Positions 14,708 through 23,972 of a stretch of DNA of 64,000 bases are shown here, in pieces. The translations under genes were made by a program, and so were the position numbers. Origin of the DNA: JACVRW01 sp963803085 (lineage in GTDB: Bacteria; Actinomycetota; Thermoleophilia; Solirubrobacterales; Thermoleophilaceae); assembly GCA_963803085.1 (NCBI GenBank), contig CAWDLE010000006.1, forward strand, positions 14,423 through 78,422, given 5' to 3'. Numbering within the stretch: position 1 is the first letter of the stretch; each line of letters begins with the position of its first letter. A model generated the notes under the pieces. It saw only the letters and a list, made by a program, of their open reading frames with translations. It was not told where the DNA came from and ran no database searches.

Positions 14708-15892
14708 CTAGCCAGCGCCCGCGCAGAACGCCTCGTAGTCCGGGAACACGCCCATCTCCTCGTCGGAGATGGCCTCCGGCTCGCGAGAGCAGATCGGGCA
14801 GTCCGGATCGCGGCGGACCTTCAGCTCGGTGAAGGTCGTGCCGAGCGCGTCGTAGAGCAGCAGCCGGCCGGCCATCGTGTCGCCGGCGCCCGTGATCAGC
14901 TTGATCACCTCGACCGACTGGAGCAGACCCATCACGCCCGGCAGCACGCCGAGCACGCCCGCGGCGCCGCACGACGGCGCCAGCTCGGCCGGCGGGGGCG
15001 TCGGGTAGAGGCAGCGGTAGCACGGGCCCTCGTACGGGTGGAACACCGACAGCTGACCCTCGAAGCCGAGGATCGAAGCCGATACCACCGGCGTCTGCGT
15101 GCGGACGCTCGCGTCGTTGAGGAGATAGCGCGTGGGGAAGTTGTCGAGGCCGTCGACGATCACGTCGTAGCCGTCGATGATCTCCATGATGTTGTCGGCA
15201 CCGAGCCGGACGGGGTACTTCACGACGTTCACGTCCGGGTTGATCTCGTGGATCGAGATCTCCGCGGAGTCGACCTTCGGCACGCCGATGCGGTCGTTCG
15301 AGTGCGCCACCTGGCGCTGGAGGTTCGAGAGGTCGACCACGTCGTTGTCGACGATGCCGAGCGTGCCCACACCCGCGGCCGCCAGGTAGAGCGCGGCCGG
15401 AGAGCCGAGGCCACCGGCGCCGAGCAGGAGGACCTTCGCGTCGAGCAGCTTCAGCTGCCCCTCGAGGCCGACCTCCGGCACCAGCAGGTGGCGCGAGTAG
15501 CGCTCGCGCTGCTCGGCGGTGAGCGCGCGTGGGACCTCGACCTCGTAGCCGCGGTCCTTCCAGAGCGTGATGCCACCGCGCATGGACGCCACGTCCTCGT
15601 AACCGAGGAGCTCCTGAAGCGTGTGGGCGGCGAGGGCCGAGCGGTTCCCGGAGGCGCAGTAGAGGATCACGCGCTTGGAGCGGTCGGAGACGGCGCCCTC
15701 GATGCGCGACTCGAGATGTCCGCGCGGAACGTGCACGGCACCCGGGACGTGGGCCTCCTCGAACTCGTGCTGCTCGCGAACGTCGACGATCACCGCGCCG
15801 TTGCCGTTCTGGGACAGGGCGTGGACGTCCTTCGGATCGACTTCCTCGATCTGCTCCTTGACCTTGCGAATCAGCTCTGCGCCGGACGCCAT
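14708..15892 (-). CDS. Rhodanese-E1 fusion (MoeB/MoeZ-like)
   Basis: A 394-residue fusion. The rhodanese domain (about 15-120) has the active-site loop YCASGNRS. The E1/ThiF adenylating domain (about 125-390) has GAGGLGSPAALYLAAAGVG, DNDVVDLSNLQRQ, and zinc cysteines in CYRCLYP and CPICS. It should adenylate CysO and deliver sulfur to it, possibly also MoaD. In the usual MoeZ/MOCS3 order the rhodanese is C-terminal; here it is N-terminal. A 16-base promoter element shared with cysM lies about 35 bases upstream. Confidence 0.88.
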   Translation of the reverse strand: MASGAELIRKVKEQIEEVDPKDVHALSQNGNGAVIVDVREQHEFEEAHVPGAVHVPRGHLESRIEGAVSDRSKRVILYCASGNRSALAAHTLQELLGYEDVASMRGGITLWKDRGYEVEVPRALTAEQRERYSRHLLVPEVGLEGQLKLLDAKVLLLGAGGLGSPAALYLAAAGVGTLGIVDNDVVDLSNLQRQVAHSNDRIGVPKVDSAEISIHEINPDVNVVKYPVRLGADNIMEIIDGYDVIVDGLDNFPTRYLLNDASVRTQTPVVSASILGFEGQLSVFHPYEGPCYRCLYPTPPPAELAPSCGAAGVLGVLPGVMGLLQSVEVIKLITGAGDTMAGRLLLYDALGTTFTELKVRRDPDCPICSREPEAISDEEMGVFPDYEAFCAGAG

Positions 15893-16121
15893 TCCAAATA
15901 CCTCAAAAGCCAGTCGGGTTTCAATACTTCAGAAAGTGTAGCGCCCCACAACGGCAACCGGGGCGCCCTTTCGGACGCCCCGGCAGAAGACCCAGACCTA
16001 GATTGTGCGGAAGCCCCTGGCAGCAACACCTGCTGAAGCCTCACCAAGAGTTTCGTCTTTCGGGCCCCCTGCCGATATGGGGTGGAGACCCCATTTGTCC
16101 CGACGGGGCCTGTTCCGATCC
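15893..16121. other. Divergent intergenic region with hairpins
   Basis: About 230 bases between the E1-rhodanese and kinase genes. They hold the minus-strand promoter TACACT (15940-15935, inside the 16-base shared element). A GC hairpin with eight-base arms (CCGGGGCG/CGCCCCGG, 15958-15983) follows, and then a second hairpin with seven-base arms (ATGGGGT/ACCCCAT, 16077-16094) close to the kinase start. TAGATT at 15999-16004 could start a ~110-base kinase leader. No riboswitch class was recognised. Confidence 0.5.
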
Positions 16122-17147
16122 ATGAAGAGACCCTCTATGACGCGACGCGACGATTCCCTCATCGGCCAGATAGTGGCCGCCAACGTGGTTCTCGTCGCCC
16201 TAACGCTCCTGGCCGCCAGCCTCGCGGCGGGTCTCGATCTCAACATCGACGACCAGCGCTGGTCGTTTCTGATCCTCGCCCTGGCGATCGTGCTCACGCT
16301 GTGCGTGAACCTGTGGATGCTTCAGCGCCGCTTCGCGCCGCTCGAGCGTCTCATCAAGCGCATCGAGAGCATCGATCCAGCCGAGCCTGCCACCCACCAG
16401 CTCACATCCTCCGATCCGGTCGAGGAGATCGACAGGCTCTCGACCTCGTTCAACCGCCTGCTCGAGCGCATCGAGGAGGAGCGGCGCCGCTCCGGCACGC
16501 TCGCGATGCGCGCGCAGGAGGAGGAGCGCCGCCGACTGGCGCGCGACCTCCACGACGAGGTGAACCAGGCGCTCACCGCCATCCTGCTGCGCCTCGAGGC
16601 GCTGTCCCAGGACAGCCCGCCCGACCGCGTGGACGAGGTGGCCGAGCTCAAGCGGCTCGTGAACCAGGCGATGGAAGAGCTGCTCAACCTGGCACGCCAG
16701 CTGCGCCCGACCGCGCTCGACGACCACGGCCTGATGCCGGCGATCGAGACGCAGCTAAAGCGCTTCTCCGCGCGCACGGGAGTCGAGGTGCGCGTGACCA
16801 ACGAGGGCGAGCCCGAGACGCTCCCCGAGGACGTCCAGACCGCGGTCTACCGAATCCTTCAGGAGGCCCTCGCGAACATCGGCCGGCACGCCGGCGCCAC
16901 GGCCGTGTCCGTGGAGATCGAGGTGGACGAGGAGCGGCTCGAGCTCCGCATCCGCGACGACGGTGAGGGCTTCGACCCCTCGTCGGTGGTCCGCGGCGCC
17001 AGCAACGGCGGCGGCGCCGGACTCGGCCTCAGTGGGATGGTCGAGCGCGCACGTCTGGCCGGTGGCGAGCTCGACATCCGCTCCGCGCCCGGCGGCGGGA
17101 CGACTGTGACGCTGCGCATCGGGCGGCTCGTGCGGGTGGCTTCGTGA
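16122..17147 (+). CDS. NarL-type sensor histidine kinase
   Basis: A membrane kinase of 341 residues from this ATG. Two transmembrane helices (about 13-37 and 47-65) enclose almost no extracellular loop. A HAMP linker follows, then the dimerization/phosphoacceptor helix with the His in RRLARDLHDEVNQ (HisKA_3 class), and an ATPase domain with ILQEALANIGRHA, DDGEGFDP and GAGLGLSGM. Its stop overlaps the response-regulator start by four bases. The frame opens at a GTG at 16005, but that stretch looks like a structured leader. The signal sensed is unknown and probably membrane-internal. Confidence 0.88.
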   Translation: MKRPSMTRRDDSLIGQIVAANVVLVALTLLAASLAAGLDLNIDDQRWSFLILALAIVLTLCVNLWMLQRRFAPLERLIKRIESIDPAEPATHQLTSSDPVEEIDRLSTSFNRLLERIEEERRRSGTLAMRAQEEERRRLARDLHDEVNQALTAILLRLEALSQDSPPDRVDEVAELKRLVNQAMEELLNLARQLRPTALDDHGLMPAIETQLKRFSARTGVEVRVTNEGEPETLPEDVQTAVYRILQEALANIGRHAGATAVSVEIEVDEERLELRIRDDGEGFDPSSVVRGASNGGGAGLGLSGMVERARLAGGELDIRSAPGGGTTVTLRIGRLVRVAS

Positions 17148-17776
17148 TCCGAGTCCTGATCGCCGACGACCACGGCATCGTGCGCTCCGGCCTGCGCATG
17201 CTGATCGACAGGCAGTCCGACATGGAGGTCGTGGCTGAGGTGGAGGACGGCGTGGCCGCGCTCGAGAGCGCTCAGCAGCACCGGCCCACCGTGGCCGTGC
17301 TCGACGTTTCGATGCCGCGCATGACTGGGCTTCAGGCGGCGCGCGAGATTCGCGCCCACGCTCCCGACACACGCGTTGTGATGCTCTCGATGCACGACGA
17401 CGAGCGCTACTTCCTCGAAGGCCTCGAGGCGGGGGCCGCAGGCTACGTGCTGAAGCGCGCAGCCGACACCGACCTGATCGACGCCGTTCGGACCGTTGCG
17501 GACGGCCGGACCTTCCTCTCCGACGACGCTCAGCGCGCGCTGATGGACGAGTGGCTCGATGGCGCCACGGAGGTGGACGAGCCGCTCACCCCGCGCGAGC
17601 TCGAGATCGTGAAGCTGATCGCCGAGGCCTACACGAACAAGCAGATCGCGGAGACGCTGAAGCTCTCAGAGAAGACCGTCGAGTCGCACCGCACGAACGT
17701 CTTCGGCAAGCTCGGCATGCGCGACCGCGTGGAGATCGTGCGCTACGCGATCCGGCGCGGGCTCGTCGAGCCGTAG
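17144..17776 (+). CDS. NarL/FixJ-type response regulator
   Basis: A 210-residue regulator. Its receiver domain (1-120) has the acidic pocket DDH, the phospho-acceptor Asp in VAVLDVSMPRM and the conserved Lys in YVLKRA. Its LuxR-type DNA-binding domain (about 145-205) has LTPRELEIVKLIAEAYTNKQ and KTVESHRTNVFGKL. It is paired with the upstream kinase through a GTGA overlap. Targets are unknown. Its 3' end overlaps the convergent ctaG gene by 34 bases. Confidence 0.93.
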   Translation: MIRVLIADDHGIVRSGLRMLIDRQSDMEVVAEVEDGVAALESAQQHRPTVAVLDVSMPRMTGLQAAREIRAHAPDTRVVMLSMHDDERYFLEGLEAGAAGYVLKRAADTDLIDAVRTVADGRTFLSDDAQRALMDEWLDGATEVDEPLTPRELEIVKLIAEAYTNKQIAETLKLSEKTVESHRTNVFGKLGMRDRVEIVRYAIRRGLVEP

Positions 17777-18567
17777 GCCTCCTCAGCTTCGGCGAGGTCG
17801 TGATCCTCTGCCGAGCGCCAGAAGAAGAAGGCCACGGCGGCCAGCATGATGATCACGTCGAGGCTCATCATCAGCCCGCCCGCGATCTGCTGGTCCTCGA
17901 GCGGCTTCAGGCCGTGCTGTGACGTGCGCCCCACGTACCAGTCGTAGGCGGGGGCGCGCATGGCGATGAATGCCGCGCCCAGGAACATGCCGACCACTCG
18001 CGCTCCGACGATGTGCCCGGCCTTCCAGAGCTCGCCGCGAAGGCGCCGGCGGGTCGGCTCGAGCGCAGGGATCCAGACGAGGATCGCGATGAAGAAGAAG
18101 GACTGGTGTTGCAGGGCGTGCACGAGCGGGTGGTGGAGCGCGGCCTCGAACGCCGGGGCGAAGTGCCAGCCGTAGAGGACGAGCGCGTAGGTGGCGATGG
18201 CACCGAGGGGCGTAGTGAGCGTGTGCATCACGCGGCGCAGCGTCTTGCGGCGGGCGAGCGCCACCATGGCCGGTTTCGGCAGAAAGAAGAAGATCACCGG
18301 GGCACGCAGGCCCACGAGGATGAGCGGGGCGCCGAGCTCGGCGAGCAGCAGGTGCTGGGCCATGTGCGCCGAGAGCAGATCCTCGGCGAGGTTGTCGAGC
18401 GGCGAGATCAGCGCAACGGTCCAGAGCGCCACTCCTCCGTAGAAGGCGGCCTGCTGGAAGCGGCTGACCTCGAGGCCGCGGCCGCGCGCCACGCCCACCG
18501 CGCGGACGTAGAGGGCCACGCCGATGCCTAGGAAGGCGAGTACTCCCGGGTCGAGGGTAATCGACAC
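17743..18567 (-). CDS. ctaG: Cytochrome c oxidase assembly protein CtaG (caa3 type)
   Basis: About 275 residues with roughly seven transmembrane helices and the family signatures LISPLDNLAEDLLSAHMAQH, LYGWHFAPAFEAAL and HALQHQSFF. The conserved histidines probably help insert copper into the caa3 oxidase. The GTG at 18565-18567 was chosen; the longer frame would run into the divergent GNAT gene. An SCO copper chaperone is encoded 0.6 kb away, which fits the oxidase-assembly context, although no oxidase subunits are in the window. Confidence 0.83.
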   Translation of the reverse strand: MSITLDPGVLAFLGIGVALYVRAVGVARGRGLEVSRFQQAAFYGGVALWTVALISPLDNLAEDLLSAHMAQHLLLAELGAPLILVGLRAPVIFFFLPKPAMVALARRKTLRRVMHTLTTPLGAIATYALVLYGWHFAPAFEAALHHPLVHALQHQSFFFIAILVWIPALEPTRRRLRGELWKAGHIVGARVVGMFLGAAFIAMRAPAYDWYVGRTSQHGLKPLEDQQIAGGLMMSLDVIIMLAAVAFFFWRSAEDHDLAEAEEAYGSTSPRRIA

Positions 18568-18577
18568 GCCCCCGATT

Positions 18578-19090
18578 GTGACGCTCGGCGATGCTTTCGC
18601 CTCAGTGAACGTCACCATCCGCTCCGGAAGTAGCTCCAAAGACGTGAACAGCATCGTGCGCCTGCACCGGTACGTCTACGAAGGCGAGTACGGCCTCGAC
18701 AGGAGCTTCGCCCGCGATGTGGCCACCCGCCTGGCGGAGCTGCGCCGCGGCGGTTGGCCCGGTCCGCGCGAGGGCCTCTGGATCGCCGAGGCCGACGGGA
18801 AGGCCGTCGGCTCGATCACCCTCAACGACCAGGGCCACGGGCTCGGCCGGCTCGGCCACCTCGTCCTGACGCCCGAGACGCGCGGCACCGGGACCGGCCG
18901 CCGCCTCGTCGAGCAGGTGCTGGAGACGGCACGGGCGGCGGGGTACGAGCGACTGGAGCTGAGCACGTTCAGCGACCTGACCGCGGCCGGCAGCCTCTAC
19001 CGGAGCGTCGGCTTCGTGAACGTGAGCACCGAGCAGGCCGTGCGCTGGGGCCGCGAGATGGAGTGGCAGGTCTACGAGCTGGCGCTCTGA
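18578..19090 (+). CDS. GNAT-family N-acetyltransferase
   Basis: About 170 residues. The GNAT core is plain: AEADGKAVGSITLND, LGHLVLTPETRGTGTGRRLVEQVL (acetyl-CoA loop RGTGTGRR), AAGSLYRSVGF. The start is uncertain: GTG 18578 and GTG 18605 both fit the divergent spacing from ctaG. The first helix resembles MarR-associated acetyltransferases (RLHRYVYEGEYGLD). Substrate unknown. Confidence 0.78.
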   Translation: MTLGDAFASVNVTIRSGSSSKDVNSIVRLHRYVYEGEYGLDRSFARDVATRLAELRRGGWPGPREGLWIAEADGKAVGSITLNDQGHGLGRLGHLVLTPETRGTGTGRRLVEQVLETARAAGYERLELSTFSDLTAAGSLYRSVGFVNVSTEQAVRWGREMEWQVYELAL

Positions 19091-19131
19091 GCGCGCGCCG
19101 CACCCGCCGCATGCGCCCGCTGCCGCACTTT

Positions 19132-19150
19132 CTTCATCACTGTGATGAAG
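19132..19150. promoter_or_regulatory. 19-base perfect palindrome, probable operator
   Basis: CTTCATCAC-T-GTGATGAAG is a perfect palindrome with nine-base arms. It lies 21 bases upstream of the TAGCCT -10 box of the SCO gene (19172-19177), that is, over its -35 region. No T-run follows, so it is more likely a repressor or activator site than a terminator of the preceding GNAT gene. The binding protein is unknown. Confidence 0.6.
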
Positions 19151-19184
19151 ATCCTGCGGCACCGGGGTGTCTAGCCTGCGCTCG

Positions 19185-19796
19185 GTGAACCCCCGCATCG
19201 TGGTCGCGCTGTTTCTCGTGGGCGTCTTCGCTCTCGGTGCTGTCGTGCTCGCGGCCGGCGGCGACGAGAACGACGAGGGCTCACCGAACACGTTCGAGGG
19301 CTCGCTCATGCCCGAGGGCGTGCGCGCACCGGACTTCCAGCTGCAGAACCAGGACGGGGACACCGTGACGATGAGCTCCCTGCGCGGCCAGCCCGTCGTG
19401 GTCACGTTCCTCTACACGACCTGCCAGGACACCTGCCCGATCCAAGCCCAGACCGTGCGCGGCGCTCTCGACGAGCTCGGCCACGACGTGCCGGCTCTAG
19501 CGATCGCAGTCGACCCGCCCCGCGACACGCCCGAGCGCGCGCAGGCGTTCCTGGCAAAGCAGCGAGCCACGGGGCGCATCGACTTCGTGCTCGGGTCGCG
19601 CGCCGAGCTGCGCCCGCTGTGGAAGGGCTTCGGCAGGATCCAGCCGCAGTCGGTGACGAGTGAGCATCAAGCGCGCATCACGCTCGTCGACTCGCGCGGC
19701 TTCCAGCGCATCGGCTACCCCGGCTCGGAGGCCACCCCCGAGCGACTGGCGCACGACCTGCGCCTGCTCGAGCGCGAAGCTTCTCCGACTAGCTAG
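19185..19796 (+). CDS. SCO1/SenC-type copper chaperone
   Basis: A 203-residue membrane-anchored thioredoxin-fold protein. One N-terminal transmembrane helix is followed by the copper site CQDTCP (CxxxC) and the distal histidine in SEHQARITLVD. These are the three SCO copper ligands. It delivers copper to the CuA centre of cytochrome oxidase outside the membrane. The GTG at 19185 was chosen because TAGCCT lies exactly seven bases before it; a GTG at 19167 is also in frame. A palindromic operator sits over its promoter. Confidence 0.87.
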   Translation: MNPRIVVALFLVGVFALGAVVLAAGGDENDEGSPNTFEGSLMPEGVRAPDFQLQNQDGDTVTMSSLRGQPVVVTFLYTTCQDTCPIQAQTVRGALDELGHDVPALAIAVDPPRDTPERAQAFLAKQRATGRIDFVLGSRAELRPLWKGFGRIQPQSVTSEHQARITLVDSRGFQRIGYPGSEATPERLAHDLRLLEREASPTS

Positions 19797-19797
19797 G

Positions 19798-19803
19798 TAG
19801 GAT
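19798..19803 (+). promoter_or_regulatory. -10 box of the Rrf2 regulator gene
   Basis: TAGGAT lies seven bases before the GTG at 19811, so transcription probably starts at the start codon. It lies within AGCTA-n9-TAGCT (19791-19809), an inverted repeat that could be the autoregulatory site of the Rrf2 protein. Confidence 0.5.
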
Positions 19804-19810
19804 TTAGCTG

Positions 19811-20268
19811 GTGATGTTCTCGACCAAAGCCGAGTACGGCGTTCGCGTGATGGCGCATCTCGCGAAGAACGATGGTGAGCGCCCGATCTCGCTGGCCACT
19901 ATTGCCGACGCCGAGGGCCTCCCGCTCGCGTACCTGGAGCACCTGGTGCAGCGGCTGCGGAAGGCGGGGCTCGTGGAGTCGCGCCGGGGCGCTCACGGTG
20001 GCTACACGCTTGCGCGTGAGGCCGAGGAGATCACGATGGCCGAGGTGGTGCGCGCGCTCGAGGGCGAGATCGCTCCAATCGAGTGCATCAGCGCCGACGC
20101 GGATGGCGGGCTCATCTGCATCCGCGAAGGTGAGATGGGTCATGACCCATGCCCGACAAAGCTTCTGTGGACCCGGGTACAGGGGTCCATCGTCCGAACT
20201 CTGAATGACATGACGCTGGCCGACCTCGCAAGGCCGGCCCGCACCCGACCCGAGAAGGCAACCACCGT

Positions 20269-20272
<4 letters not shown>
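19811..20272 (+). CDS. Rrf2-family Fe-S regulator of the suf genes
   Basis: A 153-residue Rrf2 regulator. A winged helix (about 1-80: STKAEYGVRVMAHLAK, LEHLVQRLRKAGLVESRRG) is followed by three cysteines spaced C-x10-C-x10-C (ECISA, LICIRE, DPCPTK) that can hold an Fe-S cluster. It is the first gene of the sufCDSU operon and overlaps sufC by four bases (ATGA). By analogy with IscR/CymR-type proteins it should sense cluster status and repress this operon. GTG 19811 or the next codon ATG may be the start. Confidence 0.87.
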
Positions 20273-21010
<738 letters not shown>

Positions 21011-21021
<11 letters not shown>

Positions 21022-22318
21022 TCCGTCCCCTGCGCGCTCGGCCGAGCCGAGAGCTTCGGGCCTCGTGGAGGACCGCCGCCGCGCCGCGCTCGAGGTCTAC
21101 GAGGCCCAGGAGACGCCCACCTGGCGTCGCTCCGGGTTCTGGACCACAACGCTTCGCGGCCTCGACCTCGAGGCTCTGGAGCCGAAGCGCTATGAGGAGG
21201 GACTCCCCCAGCTCGACCTCGGCGACGACGAGCACTCCGCCCTGATCGTGCAGCGCGGCGCCAACGTCGTGCACACGGACCTGACCGACGATCAGATCAT
21301 CGTGATGCCGCTCGAGCAGGCTGTCGAGGAGCACCCCGATCTGGTGGAGGAGCACCTCGGGCAGCGCCTCCCCTACGACGAGGACAAGTTCGCCGCCGGC
21401 ACGGCCGCGTTCTGGACCGGTGGGGTGTTCATCCACGTGCCGAAGAATGCCCGCGTAGAGAAGCCGATCCAGGTGGTCTGGCTGATCGACGAGCCGGGCA
21501 CGGTGCAGTGGGCGCACACGCTGGTCGTGGTGGGTGAGAACGCCGAGGTCCGGATCCGCGAGTTCTTCCTAGGTGGCGACTTCGAGGGCCAGGCGCTTCA
21601 CGCCGGAGCGTTCGAGCTGTACGCCGACAGCGGCGCACAGGTGGACCTCGCGCACTACCAGGACTGGGGCAGCGGCGACGTGTACGACCTCTCCACCCGT
21701 CGGGTGGAGGTCGGGCGTGACGCGCGCGTGAAGTGGGTGCCGATCCACCTCGGCGGGCACCTCACGAAGCAGACGCTCGACATCATCACCGCCGAGCCGG
21801 GCTCGGACATGCGCCACACCGGCATGTACTTCACCGAGCGCGACGAGCACCTCGACCTGTTCACCACCGACAAGCACGAGGCAGGCCACACCACCGGGGA
21901 CACCGTGTGGAAGGGCGCGCTCACCGGCGAATCCCGGGCCTCCTACGAGGGCCTGATCCACATCCTGCCGAAGGCGCCGGAGGTGGACACCTACCTCCAG
22001 ACACACCAGATGCTGCTCTCGCCGAAGGCGAAGGGCGACGCGATCCCGTCGCTGATCGTCGAGGTGGACAACGTGAAGGCGTCGCACGGCGGCACCGTCG
22101 GCGAGCTCGACGACGAGCAGATCTTCTACATGATGACCCGCGGCATCCCGCGCGCCGAGGCGGTGCGGGTGCTCGTCGAGGGTTACTTCGAGGAGGTCAT
22201 CATGCGGCTCGACGATCCGGGCCTCGAGGACCTCGTGCGCCGGCGGATCAGCGAGAAGCTGGCCGAGGCGGAGGACCAGGTCAAGGAGTTCATCGGGGAG
22301 CGGGCCGAGGCGGGCTGA
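21011..22318 (+). CDS. sufD: Fe-S assembly scaffold protein SufD
   Basis: A 435-residue SufB/SufD-family beta-helix protein. The C-terminal core motifs are seen: HTTGDTVWKGALTGESRASY, LLSPKAKGDAIPSLIVEVDN and MTRGIPRAEAVRVLVEGYF. It lacks the SufB-specific cysteine segments, so it is SufD. It pairs with SufB and SufC as the cluster scaffold and iron-entry partner. Its stop overlaps the sufS start (TGATG). Confidence 0.93.
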
Positions 22319-23592
22319 TGGGCGCCGTCGCAGGGAAAACCGATGCTCGCGCGCACCGCGCGCTCGCCGATCAGCCCCTCGTCGACGTTCGCGCCGACTT
22401 CCCCGTGCTCGCGCGCGAGTTCGCGGGCAAGCGGGTGGCATACCTCGACTCGGCCGCGACCGCCCAGCGTCCCGAGCAGGTGATCGCGGCGATGGACCGC
22501 TTCCAGCGCGAGTCCTACGCGCCGATCCACCGTGGCGTGTACGAGCTGGCTCGCGAGTCCACCGAAGCGTTCGAGTCGGCCCGCGTGCGCATCGCCGAGT
22601 TCGTGGGCTGGGACCCTGCGTGCTCGATCTTCACGCGCAACGCCACCGAGGCGATCAACCTGGTCGCGTACTCGTGGGGCCGCGAGAACATCGGGGAGGG
22701 CGACGAGGTGCTCATCACCGAGATGGAGCACCACTCGAACATCGTGCCCTGGCAGCTCCTCTGCGAGGAGACCGGCGCGAAGCTGCGCTATCTGACGCTC
22801 ACCGACAGCGCGGAGCTGTCGCTCGACGAGCTCGACTCGGTCCTCGCCGAGGGCCGGGTGAAGCTGGTGGCCGTTGCGCACGTGTCGAACGTGCTCGGCA
22901 CGATCAACCCGGTCGCTGAGATCGTGAGACGCGCACGCGCCGCCGGCGCGGTGACCGTGATCGACGGCGCGCAGGCCGTGCCGCAGCTGCCACTCGACCT
23001 CAGTGAGATCGACGCGGACTTCTACGCCTGGACGGGCCACAAGGCGCTCGGGCCGACCATCGGCCTGTTGCACGGGCGGCGCGAGCTGCTCGAAGGCATG
23101 CGGCCATTCCTCGGCGGCGGACACATGATCTCGCGCGTCGAGCGCGAGCACTCCACCTGGAACGAGCTGCCGTTCAAGTTCGAGGCCGGCACCTCGGCGG
23201 CCACCGAGGCCGTCGGGCTGGGTGCTGCGGTCGAGTACCTCGACGCGATCGGCATGGAGCAGATCCGCGCCCACGAGCGCGACCTGACCGCATACGCGCT
23301 GGAGCGCCTGCCCGAGGTCGAGGGCATCCACCTGTATGGACCCTCGGACCTGGACCGCCGCGGCGGCGTCGTGGCGTTCGCGATCGACGGCATCCACCCG
23401 CACGACATCGCCGAGCTCTGCGACCGCGAGGCGGTCTGCGTGCGCGCCGGCCACCACTGTGCGCAGCCGCTGATGCGCTGCCTCGGCGTGGGCGCCACCG
23501 CACGCGCCTCCTTCCACGTCTACAACTCGCGCGACGAGGTGGACCGGCTGGCGGACGCTCTCGTCAAGGCACGAGCGGTATTCGAGCTCTGA
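22318..23592 (+). CDS. sufS: Cysteine desulfurase SufS
   Basis: A 424-residue PLP enzyme (class II desulfurase). The PLP lysine is in AWTGHKALGP and the active cysteine is in VRAGHHCAQPLM; NATEAINLVAYSWG is also typical. It takes sulfur from cysteine and passes it to SufU, which is encoded next with a one-base overlap. The ATG at 22318 overlaps the sufD stop. A longer open frame upstream is a shadow of sufD. Confidence 0.95.
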   Translation: MGAVAGKTDARAHRALADQPLVDVRADFPVLAREFAGKRVAYLDSAATAQRPEQVIAAMDRFQRESYAPIHRGVYELARESTEAFESARVRIAEFVGWDPACSIFTRNATEAINLVAYSWGRENIGEGDEVLITEMEHHSNIVPWQLLCEETGAKLRYLTLTDSAELSLDELDSVLAEGRVKLVAVAHVSNVLGTINPVAEIVRRARAAGAVTVIDGAQAVPQLPLDLSEIDADFYAWTGHKALGPTIGLLHGRRELLEGMRPFLGGGHMISRVEREHSTWNELPFKFEAGTSAATEAVGLGAAVEYLDAIGMEQIRAHERDLTAYALERLPEVEGIHLYGPSDLDRRGGVVAFAIDGIHPHDIAELCDREAVCVRAGHHCAQPLMRCLGVGATARASFHVYNSRDEVDRLADALVKARAVFEL

Positions 23593-23972
23593 TGGACGCT
23601 CTCTACCGCGACTTCATCCTCGAGCACTACAAGAGCCCGCGGAACTTCGGGGAGCTCGAGGAGCACGACCTGGAGTGGCACGACCACAACCCGCTCTGCG
23701 GGGACGAGCTGGGCGTGCACATCGTGGTCGAGGACGGTCGCGTCAAGGACCTGCGCTTCCACGGCCAGGGCTGCGCGATCTCGCAGGCGGCTGCGTCGAT
23801 CTCCTCCGATGAGCTGATCGGAATGCCGCTTGAGGAGATCCAGCGCCTTGGCGCCGACTGGGTGATCGAGCAGCTCGGCATCGACATCTCCCCCACGCGC
23901 CGCAAGTGCGCGCTGCTATCACTAAAGGTGATGCGCGGCGCCACGACGGGAGACGCAAGCTGGCCGGAGTAA
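23592..23972 (+). CDS. sufU: SufU sulfur-transfer protein
   Basis: A 126-residue SufU/IscU-like zinc protein. It carries the three cysteines in PLCGDEL, GQGCAISQA and RRKCALL and the SufU-type insert before the last one. It accepts persulfide from SufS and hands it to SufBCD. The N-terminus (LYRDFILEHYKSPRNFG) is typical. It closes the sufR-like-C-D-S-U operon; a flavoprotein gene begins inside or just after it. Confidence 0.94.
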   Translation: MDALYRDFILEHYKSPRNFGELEEHDLEWHDHNPLCGDELGVHIVVEDGRVKDLRFHGQGCAISQAAASISSDELIGMPLEEIQRLGADWVIEQLGIDISPTRRKCALLSLKVMRGATTGDASWPE

